DNA from: JBHELT01 sp046262935 | GTDB taxonomy: Bacteria; Actinomycetota; CADDZG01; JAHWKV01 | Assembly (NCBI GenBank): GCA_046262935.1 | Contig: JBHELT010000076.1 | Location: 1-52,854, forward strand | Reading direction: 5' to 3' | Length of the DNA: 52,854 nt | Part shown: in pieces, positions 14,722-23,609 of the stretch | How positions within the stretch are numbered: the stretch's first letter is position 1 | How the letters are laid out: each line of letters opens with the position of its first letter | Notes under the pieces: model-generated | The model's input: only the letters and a program-made list of their open reading frames with translations | Told to the model about the DNA's origin: nothing | Databases searched by the model: none | Position numbers and translations under genes: made by a program

Positions 14722-15510
14722 ATGGCGATCACCATTCGCGACATCGCCCGCTACAAAGCCGACGGCAAACGCTTCGTAATGCTGACTGCCTACGACTTCC
14801 CAACGGCGAAGATCCTCGATGAGTCAGGGATACCGGTTCTGCTGGTGGGCGACTCGCTAGCTCAGGTCATCTTGGGTTACGACACCACACTTCCCGTGAC
14901 GATGGACGAGATGCTGCATCATGCAAGAGCGGTGGCGCGAGGGGCGAAGGAGGCACTGATCGTTGGGGATATGCCATTCGCTAGTTACCAGATCTCGGTT
15001 GAAGATGGCATCCGAAACGCGACCCGTTACCTGAAGGAAGGCAACGTTCACGCCGTTAAACTCGAAGGTGCACAAACCGAACTTACTGCTGCACTGGTCG
15101 ATATGGGAGTCCCGGTTATGGCCCACTTGGGATTGACCCCTCAATCGGTGCACGCGATGGGCGGATATCGAGTTCAAGCGAAGAGCGAGGAGACTGCCTC
15201 GCGTTTGCTTTCCGACGCGGAGAATCTACAGAAAGCAGGGGCGTTCTCTTTGGTGTTAGAAGGCATACCAACCGACGTTGCACAAAGGGTAACTTCGACG
15301 CTGGACATCCCAACCATCGGGATCGGCGCCGGGCCGCATTGCGACGCACAAGTGCTCGTCATCACCGACCTTCTTGGGATGGGTTCTGGCAAGTACCCCA
15401 AGTTCGTCAAACCTTACGCCAACCTTCGTGAAACGATCGTCGACGCTGTGGGTAGGTTTAGAACCGAGGTCGAATCGGGGACATTCCCCGATGATGAGCA
15501 CTCTTACTGA
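14722..15510 (+). CDS. panB: 3-methyl-2-oxobutanoate hydroxymethyltransferase
   Basis: First committed step of pantothenate synthesis: transfers a one-carbon unit from methylene-tetrahydrofolate to 2-oxoisovalerate, giving ketopantoate. The 262-residue product has the family landmarks MLTAYDFPTAKILDESG, LLVGDSLAQVILGYDTTLPV, VGDMPFASY, AVKLEGA, VMAHLGLTPQSVHAMGGY and IGIGAGPHCDAQVLVITDLLG, with metal-binding Asp and Glu residues in the expected places. The ATG at 14722 follows AAAGGA by about 6 bases; an upstream in-frame start at 14686 would run into the structured leader. It is probably controlled by that leader. Confidence 0.96.
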   Translation: MAITIRDIARYKADGKRFVMLTAYDFPTAKILDESGIPVLLVGDSLAQVILGYDTTLPVTMDEMLHHARAVARGAKEALIVGDMPFASYQISVEDGIRNATRYLKEGNVHAVKLEGAQTELTAALVDMGVPVMAHLGLTPQSVHAMGGYRVQAKSEETASRLLSDAENLQKAGAFSLVLEGIPTDVAQRVTSTLDIPTIGIGAGPHCDAQVLVITDLLGMGSGKYPKFVKPYANLRETIVDAVGRFRTEVESGTFPDDEHSY

Positions 15511-15549
15511 ACTGCGGGAACATCCCAGGTGCTCTAACTCGCAACGACC

Positions 15550-17328
15550 ATGGTAAAGCCACTGCCTCGGCTACCGCCGGCAACCATCGAAGAACACGCG
15601 ATGATCGGAGACACGCGAACAGCCGCGTTGATAGACCGCCATGGTTCCGTAGATTGGCTATGCGCGCCGCGGTTCGACTCGGATCCCGTGTTCAACCGAC
15701 TCCTCGCTCGCGATGGAACAGCGTTCGACCTATACGTCGAGAAAGCGCAACCGCCCCGCCGGAGGTACGAGGGTGCGACCCTTGTGACGCAATGGAGCAC
15801 GCCCGCAGGAGACCTCGAGGTACGCGACTGCATGCCCACGGATGTGAAGCCGCATCTGCTTCCGACTTCACTCCTGGTACGCCACATGACCTGCACCAGA
15901 GGCCGAGTCGAGGTGACTGTTCGATTAGATGTCACTCGAGGCTTCGAGGAAACTCCAACTAAGCAGACCTTCTACAGAGCTGGATCGATCTACGAGATCG
16001 GCAATCTCGCCTTGGGTCTCACGTCGGATCTAGATGAACGCATCGAACTGGCCAAACCACTGAGATTCGGGATCTCCCAGGCAGATTCGAAGACGATCGC
16101 TCTGTCGTTCAATGATTCACAACCTGCTGTCTTCCCGGCGATCGGTGCCTCGTTGCAACTGATAGACGAGGACGAGCGAGCTTGGAAACGATGGATGTCG
16201 GAGGTCGAATACGAAGGGCCGCGAGCGGATCTCGTTCAACGCAGTCTTCTCACATTGCGCCTGCTCACTTATTCGCCTTCTGGCGCACCTGTGGCAGCGC
16301 CAACGACTTCACTTCCGGGAGCGGTTGGCTACGCAGACGGTCGCAACTGGGACTATCGCTACTCCTGGCCACGCGATGCGAGTCTTGGCATAACTGCCTT
16401 CTTGCGAAGCGGTATGCCAGAAGAATCTCGTGCCTTCCTTCACTGGCTTCGTCATGCAGGACGGGTGTCTCGTCCCGAGATCAAGGTCTTGTACAGGGTG
16501 GATGGAACCAACCCTCCGAAGGAATCAGTGGTCGGATCTGGCGGTTTCGCACACAGCGCTCCCCTTCTGGTGGGAAACCGCGCTTCTGATCAATTCCAAC
16601 TCGATGCCTATGGATGGGTCCTGGGGGCTGCCGATCGATTCAGCGACGCAGCAGGAGGCGTTGACGGAGAAACTCTGCGAACAGTTGCTGCCGCCGCGGA
16701 CCTCGTGGGCAAGCGATGGATGCAGCCCGACAGCGGCATATGGGAGATGCGAACACACCCTCAGCATCATGTCCACTCGAAGATGATGTCTTGGGTGGCC
16801 CTCGACAGCGCCTTGTCGCTGCTGCCGGATCACAGGCATGCGAAAGCTTGGCAGATGGCGCGCGAGGCATTGTTCATCGACGTTCGCAGCAAGGGCATCG
16901 TCCAAGGTCAGTCTTATTACTCGCGCACGTATGGCTCGACGCAAACAGATGCTGCGCTCCTTTCAACGATCATCGAATTCGAACCGGACCCTCGGCTCAG
17001 GTTAGGCACGATCGACGCGATACGCCGGGAACTGTCGGCGGGAGGCCCTCTTCTCAAGCGATATCGAGTGCCCGATGGGATCGAGAGCGAAGAGGGAGCA
17101 TTTGTCGTGTGCACGTTCTGGCTGATATCCGCTCTTGCCAAAGTCGGCAGGAAGCAACAAGCGACGGATCTTTTCGATGAGATCGCTTCGATGGCCAATG
17201 ACGTTGGCCTGTTCGCTGAACAGATCGAGCCAGGCACGCACCGGTTCCTCGGTAACTTTCCGCAGGCCATTTCACACTCATCGCTGGTTATCGCCGCGCA
17301 CGATATTACCGTTGCACACGACGAATGA
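15550..17328 (+). CDS. glycoside hydrolase family 15 (glucoamylase/trehalase-like)
   Basis: A 592-residue cytosolic enzyme of the bacterial GH15 group that includes actinobacterial trehalases. The N-terminal beta-domain (residues about 10-230) starts with IGDTRTAALIDRHGSVDWLC and DSDPVF. The (alpha/alpha)6 barrel shows GRNWDYRYSWPRDASLG, HSKMMSWVALDSAL, the catalytic-glutamate region GIESEEGAFVVCTFWL and LGNFPQAISHSSL. No signal peptide is visible. Given the trehalose and maltose-1-phosphate genes further along, hydrolysis of trehalose or short alpha-glucans is likely. No ribosome site is obvious before the ATG, so the start is less certain. Confidence 0.92.
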   Translation: MVKPLPRLPPATIEEHAMIGDTRTAALIDRHGSVDWLCAPRFDSDPVFNRLLARDGTAFDLYVEKAQPPRRRYEGATLVTQWSTPAGDLEVRDCMPTDVKPHLLPTSLLVRHMTCTRGRVEVTVRLDVTRGFEETPTKQTFYRAGSIYEIGNLALGLTSDLDERIELAKPLRFGISQADSKTIALSFNDSQPAVFPAIGASLQLIDEDERAWKRWMSEVEYEGPRADLVQRSLLTLRLLTYSPSGAPVAAPTTSLPGAVGYADGRNWDYRYSWPRDASLGITAFLRSGMPEESRAFLHWLRHAGRVSRPEIKVLYRVDGTNPPKESVVGSGGFAHSAPLLVGNRASDQFQLDAYGWVLGAADRFSDAAGGVDGETLRTVAAAADLVGKRWMQPDSGIWEMRTHPQHHVHSKMMSWVALDSALSLLPDHRHAKAWQMAREALFIDVRSKGIVQGQSYYSRTYGSTQTDAALLSTIIEFEPDPRLRLGTIDAIRRELSAGGPLLKRYRVPDGIESEEGAFVVCTFWLISALAKVGRKQQATDLFDEIASMANDVGLFAEQIEPGTHRFLGNFPQAISHSSLVIAAHDITVAHDE

Positions 17329-17334
17329 GTCCTA

Positions 17335-17814
17335 TCACCTTTGGCCCAGAGTCGCCCCCAAGATAGCTCCGTAGATCAGATGGGCAAACAGCACGACGAC
17401 AGGAGTGCGCGTTCCATAATGAAGACCCATCAGGCCCGGGGGTTCTAGAACGTGGTTCAGCGACCTGCCTTGACTCTCCGATGCCATGCGTGGATGGAAG
17501 CCGGGCATCATGGGGATGATCAAGATCGATGCAGCCAGGCCATGAGCAAGGCCGAACATCGCACCCAGCCACCATGTCGACCATCCGAGCGAGGAGAAGG
17601 CTAAGAGGTAAAGCACGGCGAATGCTTGTCCGTTGACGATGTGGATCAACGATCCGACGACACGAGCACGATCTGGATCTTCGATGAAGATCGTCCCGAG
17701 CAGCATTGGAATGTCAAGGCGCGAGAATCCGGCGACCTGGGAGACAACCATGATGCCGGTCAGGGCCGCCGTGGCCGCTAGGCCGAATGTGGCCCAGGCT
17801 TTCCAGTCCATCAA
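17335..17814 (-). CDS. integral membrane protein of unknown function
   Basis: A 159-residue protein with about four hydrophobic helices (residues about 8-28, 60-77, 82-102 and 138-157). Between helices three and four it has a hydrophilic loop with GFHPRMASESQGRSLNHVLEP, then the Gly-rich GLMGLHYGTRTPVVVLFAHL. The ATG has GGCAGG just upstream. It is transcribed divergently from folE and convergent with the GH15 gene. I do not recognise a characterised family. Confidence 0.72.
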   Translation of the reverse strand: MMDWKAWATFGLAATAALTGIMVVSQVAGFSRLDIPMLLGTIFIEDPDRARVVGSLIHIVNGQAFAVLYLLAFSSLGWSTWWLGAMFGLAHGLAASILIIPMMPGFHPRMASESQGRSLNHVLEPPGLMGLHYGTRTPVVVLFAHLIYGAILGATLGQR

Positions 17815-17984
17815 CCTGCCCGCGCATCAATGAAGTGAGATGCAGTCATAATCCTGATCGGTCATATCGGGACCCTGGAAGCGGACCTCTACGCTGCTGC
17901 TTGTAGTCCATGGTGCAGATTTATATGCGATTGGATCACCGAAAAAGGGTAAAGAACAGGCGATTGTTTGAAAGGAGATCCAGA

Positions 17985-18620
17985 TTGACCGTAAAGCTCG
18001 TAGGCGATGCGCTGGAGGAGAAAGAACCAAAGGCCATCGTGCTAGACGAGAGCCCTCGACGGCTCATCGACGTGGAAGCGGCGCAGAGCGCAGTTGGCGA
18101 TCTGCTCAGCGCCCTGGGATTCGACTGGCAAAACGACGATCACCTGAGTGAAACTCCGCTTCGGGTGGTCAAGTCTTTCCAGGAGCAGCTTTCATTCGAA
18201 GAGGTTGCGCTTACGACCTTCCCGAATGAAGGCTACGACGAACTAGTCATAGCCAAAGACATCAGTTTCCATTCTCTATGTGCCCATCACCTGCTGCCAT
18301 TCGAAGGCGTTGCGCACGTTGGATACATCCCCGACACACGGATCATCGGCCTTTCCAAACTTGCCCGAGTGGTGGACCTGTTCGCCCATCGACTTCAAGT
18401 GCAGGAGCGGATCACTTACCAGGTCGCGCATTGGTTGCAAACCAATCTGCAGCCGAAGGGCGTTGGAGTGGTCATCGAAGCGGAACATTGCTGCATGACT
18501 ATCAGGGGTGTCAAAAAGCCCGGATCCGCCGCTATCACGTCGACTCTGCTTGGGTCCATTCGCAACGACCTCAAGACTCGTGAAGAATTCTTAGCCCTCA
18601 TCCGAGGAGGCGTTAGATGA
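17985..18620 (+). CDS. folE: GTP cyclohydrolase I
   Basis: Opens GTP to 7,8-dihydroneopterin triphosphate, the entry step of folate and biopterin synthesis. The 211-residue product shows ETPLRVVKSFQE, the zinc/active-site motif FHSLCAHHLLPFEGVAHVGY (near residue 92), GLSKLARVVDLFAHRLQVQE, the second zinc-cysteine region VIEAEHCCMTIRGVKKPGS, then TSTLLGSIR. The start is the TTG at 17985, preceded by AGGAG with 7 bases of spacing; the ATG-like start at 17910 lacks such a site and encodes a non-homologous arginine-rich extension. It heads a five-gene overlapping operon, which points to pterin cofactor synthesis rather than folate alone. Confidence 0.95.
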   Translation: MTVKLVGDALEEKEPKAIVLDESPRRLIDVEAAQSAVGDLLSALGFDWQNDDHLSETPLRVVKSFQEQLSFEEVALTTFPNEGYDELVIAKDISFHSLCAHHLLPFEGVAHVGYIPDTRIIGLSKLARVVDLFAHRLQVQERITYQVAHWLQTNLQPKGVGVVIEAEHCCMTIRGVKKPGSAAITSTLLGSIRNDLKTREEFLALIRGGVR

Positions 18621-19039
18621 GTTCAAACGGATCTACTCGCGTGATGCGCCGTGAGACTTTCAATGCCGGTCACCGGCTTTTCCGTCCCGATTGGTCCGAC
18701 GAACAGAACTACCGGGTGTTCGGTAAGTGCAGCAATCCCACCGGACACGGGCACAACTACACGATCGAAGTAACCCTTGAAGGACCGATCGATCCTGAGA
18801 CTGGATATGTCTTCGATCTGAAGCAGTTGTCCGACATCATCTCGAAACGGGTCTTGCACGATGTGGATCACCACAACCTCAACACTGACGTCGAGTGGTT
18901 GGCCGGCAAGAACCCAACGGCCGAAGTGTTGGTTGAGGCGTTCTGGGAGAGGCTCGAACCCGACTTGCCCACCGGTCTGCTCGCATCCATAAAGATCTCT
19001 GAGACTGAAAAGAACTGGGCGGAGAAGCGGCGGCCTTGA
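18617..19039 (+). CDS. 6-pyruvoyl-tetrahydropterin synthase-type protein (PTPS/QueD family)
   Basis: Acts on dihydroneopterin triphosphate. The family contains PTPS (biopterin route) and QueD (queuosine route). The zinc histidines are in FNAGHRL and GHGHNY, the catalytic cysteine is in FGKCSNPTGHGHNY (near residue 37), and the late acid is in ETEKN. The stretches SDEQNYRVFGKC, EGPIDPETGYV and VDHHNLNTDV resemble animal PTPS more than E. coli QueD. No queC or queE is nearby, while an SDR reductase ends the operon, so the biopterin route is favoured. It overlaps folE by ATGA. 140 residues, normal length. Confidence 0.88.
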   Translation: MSSNGSTRVMRRETFNAGHRLFRPDWSDEQNYRVFGKCSNPTGHGHNYTIEVTLEGPIDPETGYVFDLKQLSDIISKRVLHDVDHHNLNTDVEWLAGKNPTAEVLVEAFWERLEPDLPTGLLASIKISETEKNWAEKRRP

Positions 19040-19833
19040 AGGGGCCCTCGTTGATCGGTCCAACGGGCATCAGTCCCCCGGCAAGCCTTAGAGCCAGATA
19101 TTCACCCCAAGACCTAACGTGCTTCTCGGAAGAAGAACTGCAACGCTTCCTCGGCCCCGCGCTGGCAAACAAGATCCATACATCATGGGACGAAACGATC
19201 GAAGCCCTGGCTTGGGAGATCTTGTACCGCAAAGAGCCAGAGCTCTATGACCGGATGATCGCAGGCGAGCCGGTATCTGAGGGGCTGCTCGATTGGCTTC
19301 CCATCGCGGGCGACGTCGTCGAGGTCGCCGCTGGCACAGGGCGGCTCACGCTCTCGATGCCGCCCCGGTGGAGCCGGCTGGTCGCCGTGGAGCCGGTAGC
19401 TGCCATGCGCAAGATCCTCGAAGCAAGGATCGCTGCAGATCGCAAGCCCGACATCTGCGTCGTAGAGGGATACTTCGATCGAATCGCACTACCCGATGCA
19501 TGGGCCGATGTAGTTATCACTTGTTCGTCATTCACGACCGACCCAGGGCATGGAGGACAGCGAGGCCTCGACGAACTCACACGCATCACTCGTAAAGGCG
19601 GCAAGATGATATTCATCTCCCCCACGGACATTGGATGGTTCATCGAGCGCGGATTCGATCGGATCGATTTTCCTGCCCAACAGTTCGCTACATTCGCGAA
19701 CGAGCAGGAAGCTCGATCGATAGCATCGGTGTTCTATCCATACGCGCTCGACGACGTGCTGCCCGACGGACGCGTGAGCTTCGACGCCCTCGGCATCGAA
19801 CCACCCCACGAAGCAGTCTGGATGATCAAGTGA
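19036..19833 (+). CDS. class I SAM-dependent methyltransferase in pterin operon
   Basis: A 265-residue methyltransferase with SAM motif I VVEVAAGTGRLTLSM (near residue 95), motif II LVAVEPVAAMRKILE, a following GYFDRIALPDAWADVVITC and the post-core GLDELTRITRKGGKMIFIS. A helical N-terminal region of about 80 residues precedes the Rossmann core and may recognise the substrate. The TTG at 19036 forms a TTGA overlap with the PTPS stop. The end overlaps the glycosyltransferase by GTGA. Its position between pterin and sugar-transfer genes suggests methylation of a pterin or of its sugar; this is inference from context. Confidence 0.82.
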   Translation: MKGPSLIGPTGISPPASLRARYSPQDLTCFSEEELQRFLGPALANKIHTSWDETIEALAWEILYRKEPELYDRMIAGEPVSEGLLDWLPIAGDVVEVAAGTGRLTLSMPPRWSRLVAVEPVAAMRKILEARIAADRKPDICVVEGYFDRIALPDAWADVVITCSSFTTDPGHGGQRGLDELTRITRKGGKMIFISPTDIGWFIERGFDRIDFPAQQFATFANEQEARSIASVFYPYALDDVLPDGRVSFDALGIEPPHEAVWMIK

Positions 19834-20903
19834 AGATCGCGCTGCTTGCCCCACTAGTGACTCCTATCGTTGAGACGCAGAGGGGTGGATCGCAATCGAT
19901 GGTTGTTGATCTTGCCAGGGCCCTTGGTTCACGAGGCCACCATGTTGCGGTCTTCGCGTCCTTGGGCTCACGGATCGAAGGGGTTGACATTCGCGAGTTA
20001 CCCATCGACAGCAGGCAACTTCAAAGCGTCGTTTACCGGCCTGGCAACCATTCGCTTGTTACGGGGGCCTCGAGAACTGCTTTCAAGGTCGCATACGAAC
20101 ATATCGCTATGAGTTTCGATGTCATCCATTCCCATGCTTTCGATCCTCCTGCCATCGATGCGGCCCCCACCGGGGCTCCACTCGTTCATACGCTTCACCT
20201 TCCGCCAACTGAAGAGATGACGGTCGCCATCAAGAAACGACAGCAAGCGCAGGGCGCCATGATCGTTTGCGTATCGAAACAGCAAGCGATGGCATGGAGA
20301 GAAACGATCACCGTTCACCATGTTGTTCGCAATGGGGTCCCCACCGGTCTTATCCCTTGGCGACCAACTTCGGACGGCCGACTTACATACGTAGGCAGAC
20401 TGAGCCCGGAAAAGGGCGCACACATCGCGATCGCGATCGCAAGAGCAACCGGCTTGCCGATCGACGTCGTCGGAGATGCTTACGACCCAGACTACGTCCG
20501 TGACGTGATCGCACCCATGGCGGGCGGCGATGTGAACATCATGGGGCCGCTAGAACGCTCGAAGGTGTGGGAACTGATGTCTCGCGCCGCAGCGGTCGTG
20601 GTTCCATCGCTGTGGGACGAGCCGTTCGGAATGGTCGCGGCGGAAGCGCAAGCCGCAGGCGCTCCCGTGATAGCGACAAGACGCGGCGCTCTGATCGAGA
20701 TCGTTGAAGAAGGCATGACCGGGGCATTCATCGACCCCGGTGACATGGCACGAGCGCCAAAGATCGTTGCCCAAGCGATGAACCTCGACCGCGAGGCGAT
20801 CAGACATAGCGCAGTTGAACGCCTCGACATCGATGGCATGGTCGATGGATATGAGTCTGTTTATCGCGCCGCGGCGGCGAAGGTCGGTGTCTCGGTTGCG
20901 TGA
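19830..20903 (+). CDS. GT4-type glycosyltransferase in pterin operon
   Basis: A retaining GT-B enzyme of 357 residues. The N-terminal domain opens LLAPLVTPIVETQRGGSQSM and DLARALGSRGHHVAVFASLG. The C-terminal domain carries TYVGRLSPEKGAHIAI, VVPSLWDEPFGMVAAEAQAA and GAPVIATRRGALIEIVEEG, with the EX7E-like donor-binding region at EPFGMVAAE. The GTG at 19830 overlaps the methyltransferase stop (GTGA), and its own end overlaps the SDR gene. UDP-glucose:tetrahydrobiopterin glucosyltransferases of cyanobacteria are group-1 enzymes too, so a pterin glycoside is the attractive product; direct evidence is lacking. Confidence 0.86.
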   Translation: MKIALLAPLVTPIVETQRGGSQSMVVDLARALGSRGHHVAVFASLGSRIEGVDIRELPIDSRQLQSVVYRPGNHSLVTGASRTAFKVAYEHIAMSFDVIHSHAFDPPAIDAAPTGAPLVHTLHLPPTEEMTVAIKKRQQAQGAMIVCVSKQQAMAWRETITVHHVVRNGVPTGLIPWRPTSDGRLTYVGRLSPEKGAHIAIAIARATGLPIDVVGDAYDPDYVRDVIAPMAGGDVNIMGPLERSKVWELMSRAAAVVVPSLWDEPFGMVAAEAQAAGAPVIATRRGALIEIVEEGMTGAFIDPGDMARAPKIVAQAMNLDREAIRHSAVERLDIDGMVDGYESVYRAAAAKVGVSVA

Positions 20904-21619
20904 GTGAGGATGCGGTCTTGGGGCAGGTCTGCATCGTGACCGGCGCGAGCAGAGGTATAGGTCGAGCGGTTGCCGAGGCCCTCGCCGGATCTGGGGCCAT
21001 CGTCGTGATGGCGGCGCGAGACGCCGACGTGCTGGATGAGGTCAGCTCAGGGATCGCAGCGAGAGGCGGTAAAGCCATCGCCGTCCCAACCGACGTTGCC
21101 GACGAGAACCAGGTTAGCCATTTATTTGCGACCGCAGCAACCATCGGACCAGTAAGAGCGCTCATCACCGCAGCGGCAATCCTGCGCAAGGGGGCCTTCG
21201 ACCAGATGTCGATCGATGACTGGAAACAAGTCGTGGATGTCAACCTACAGGGAACATATCTATGTTGCCGCGAAGCATTCCGAATGATGCGCTCCACGGG
21301 CGGAGGCAAGATCGTGACACTGTCCTCGTTGTCCGGCGTATATGGCACCGAAAAGTTCCCCGGACTGTCTGCCTACAACGTGTCGAAGTACGGAGTCATA
21401 GGACTCACCGAATCTCTCGCAGTCGAGGGAAGGGCACATGGCATAACTGCGATATGCGTAAGCCCTGGAGCCGTTGACACTGAGATGCTTCGACAAGCCG
21501 GGTCGGGTCTGATCCCAGGACTGAGGCCTCACGAGCTGGCCGAACTGCTCGTTGATCTGATCGAAGGCGACAATGCCGCGATGAGCGGAACGAACATCCT
21601 TTTGTTCTCTAACGCCTAA
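20900..21619 (+). CDS. short-chain dehydrogenase/reductase, sepiapterin-reductase candidate
   Basis: A classical SDR of 239 residues. It has the NADP(H) motif VTGASRGIGRAVAEAL at the N-terminus, VDVNLQGTYLCCREAF, the catalytic serine in TLSSLSGVYG and the YNVSKYG active site (YxxxK, near residue 158), then CVSPGAVDTEM. It is the last of five overlapping genes that start with folE and a PTPS homologue. In the biopterin route an SDR of this size reduces the 6-pyruvoyl side chain. SDRs are promiscuous, so the assignment rests on context. It ends overlapping the convergent acyl-CoA synthetase gene. Confidence 0.85.
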   Translation: MSEDAVLGQVCIVTGASRGIGRAVAEALAGSGAIVVMAARDADVLDEVSSGIAARGGKAIAVPTDVADENQVSHLFATAATIGPVRALITAAAILRKGAFDQMSIDDWKQVVDVNLQGTYLCCREAFRMMRSTGGGKIVTLSSLSGVYGTEKFPGLSAYNVSKYGVIGLTESLAVEGRAHGITAICVSPGAVDTEMLRQAGSGLIPGLRPHELAELLVDLIEGDNAAMSGTNILLFSNA

Positions 21620-23577
21620 CCGTTCGCTGCGGCGGCGACTGCATCTTGGATCGCAGTCAACGCAGAAGGGTTCTCTAGCGAAGTCAGGTCCCCGGGTTCC
21701 TTCCCTAAAGCGATGGCCCTGATCGCTCTTCGCAGGATCTTCGCCGAGCGGGTCCGCGGAAGTTCTGTGACGAAGAAGATCTTCTCGGGTCGAAACGCCT
21801 TTCCTATCTCGGCATCCACCATCTGTTTCAGCTCCGCAGCTAGTTCATCGGACCCGCGTGAGTCTGGCGTTAGGACGCAGAAACCCCAAACGGTTTCCCC
21901 TTTGACCTCGTGATCAACACCAACCGCTGCAGCCTCCATCACGGATGGGTGCGATACGAAGACCGATTCGAATTCGGCTGGACCGATCCGTTTACCAGCG
22001 ATGTTCAGAGTGTCGTCACTTCTGCCGTGCAAGAACCAAAACCCATCGCTATCGATCGAAGCCCAATCGCCATGACACCAGATTCCGGGGAAACGCGACC
22101 AGTAGGTCTGTATGTATCGATCTGGGTCACCCCAGATACCGCGGGTCATACCCGGCCAAGGCTTGGTGCATACCAATTCGCCGACGCCGCCGCGTACCGG
22201 GTTGCCATCGGCATCGACGACATCAACGGCCATCCCAAGTGAAGGTCCTTTCAGCGAGATCGGCTTTATGTCGCTTATCGGATAGGGCGTCAAGAAACAG
22301 GCCCCAACCTCGGTGCCTCCCGAGATATTTATGATCGGGCAGCGCCCTTGCCCTACTTCGTTGAACAACCACATATATGGCTCTGGGTTCCACGGTTCGC
22401 CAGTCGAGCCGAAGACTCTCAGCTTCGAAAGGTCGTGACTGCGCACCGGTTCGGTGCCCGATGGGATCAATGCGCGAACGAGGGTTGGAGATAGACCCAG
22501 GGTTGTCACGGAATGCTTTTCGCAGATATCCCATATCCGATCCGCTTCCGGATAGTTGGGCGCCCCTTCATACAGGACGACCGTGCCGCCGTTCGCGAGC
22601 GCGCCAACGGTTTCCCATTGACCCATGATCCACCCCATATCGGTAACCCAGTACAAGATGTCGTCTTCGCGCAGGTCGATTTGGTATGCGACCTCCGATG
22701 CGATCTTCACCAAGAACCCGCCGTGAACGTGCACTGATCCTTTCGGCTTCCCGGTTGTTCCAGACGTATAGGCGATCATCCACACGTCTTCTGCATCGGT
22801 TTGCTCTGTTTCGCATGAGACGCCGTGACTTTCAACAAGCTCGTGCCACCAGACATCGTGTTTATCGTGCCACTCGACCTCACAACCGAGACGCTTGAAG
22901 ATGACGGTCTTTGACACTTGGGCGGCGTGCGCGGCCTCGTCGGCGATCTGTTTCATTGGAACCGTGTGACCGCGACGGTAGAAACCGTCAGCGGTGATCA
23001 AGACCTTGGCCCCTGCATCTTGAAGACGAAGTGTGATGGCACTGGCCGCGAACCCGGAGAAGATGGGGAGGTAGATGCCGCCGATCTTGGCGATCGCAAG
23101 CATCGCAACAACTGCTTCGATGCTCATCGGCATGTAAACCCCGACCGCATCGCCCTTGCCGACGCCAAGCGACTTGAGGCCATTCGCGAAACGAGATGTT
23201 TCTTCGGCCAGCTGCGCGTAGGTGACCGTGCGGGTAGCACCATCTTCACCCTCCCAGATGATCGCCTGTTTAGAAGAGCGCTGGCCTGATGCGTTACGGT
23301 CGACGCAGTTATGAGCGATATTTATCTTTCCGCCGGTGAACCAGGTTGCCCATTCGATCCCCTGATGCGCATCGAGGACTTTGTCGTATGGCGCGAACCA
23401 CTCGAAACCGAGGTCCTCGTCGACCGCGGCCCAGTACCATTCGATGTCCTCGATCGAGCGACGCACCATCTCTTCGTATGAGGAGATCTGGTGACGGTCC
23501 ATCAGTCTCTTGAGATTCGAACCCTCGATGTATCCGGCCGACGGCCGCCAAACAATGTCGAACATGGGGCGCATCAT
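21616..23577 (-). CDS. acetyl/propionyl-CoA synthetase-like AMP-forming ligase
   Basis: Activates a short carboxylic acid to its CoA thioester with ATP. About 653 residues. Motifs are the N-terminal FTGGKINIAHNCVDR of the ACS type, the P-loop MIAYTSGTTGKPKGSVHVHG, ISGGTEVGACFLTPYP, WCHGDWASIDSDGFWFLHGR and the C-terminal TLNIAGKRIGPAEFE, with the catalytic lysine expected in PRTRSAKILRR. The start is uncertain: a TTG at 23625 overlaps the preceding gene, while ATGs at 23577 and 23574 begin MMRPMFDIVW, which fits relatives better. It follows the SCO1664-family gene on the minus strand. Confidence 0.92.
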   Translation of the reverse strand: MMRPMFDIVWRPSAGYIEGSNLKRLMDRHQISSYEEMVRRSIEDIEWYWAAVDEDLGFEWFAPYDKVLDAHQGIEWATWFTGGKINIAHNCVDRNASGQRSSKQAIIWEGEDGATRTVTYAQLAEETSRFANGLKSLGVGKGDAVGVYMPMSIEAVVAMLAIAKIGGIYLPIFSGFAASAITLRLQDAGAKVLITADGFYRRGHTVPMKQIADEAAHAAQVSKTVIFKRLGCEVEWHDKHDVWWHELVESHGVSCETEQTDAEDVWMIAYTSGTTGKPKGSVHVHGGFLVKIASEVAYQIDLREDDILYWVTDMGWIMGQWETVGALANGGTVVLYEGAPNYPEADRIWDICEKHSVTTLGLSPTLVRALIPSGTEPVRSHDLSKLRVFGSTGEPWNPEPYMWLFNEVGQGRCPIINISGGTEVGACFLTPYPISDIKPISLKGPSLGMAVDVVDADGNPVRGGVGELVCTKPWPGMTRGIWGDPDRYIQTYWSRFPGIWCHGDWASIDSDGFWFLHGRSDDTLNIAGKRIGPAEFESVFVSHPSVMEAAAVGVDHEVKGETVWGFCVLTPDSRGSDELAAELKQMVDAEIGKAFRPEKIFFVTELPRTRSAKILRRAIRAIALGKEPGDLTSLENPSALTAIQDAVAAAANG

Positions 23578-23609
23578 AAAGAATGCTGGGGCCGTCGTTG
23601 GATCTGGCC

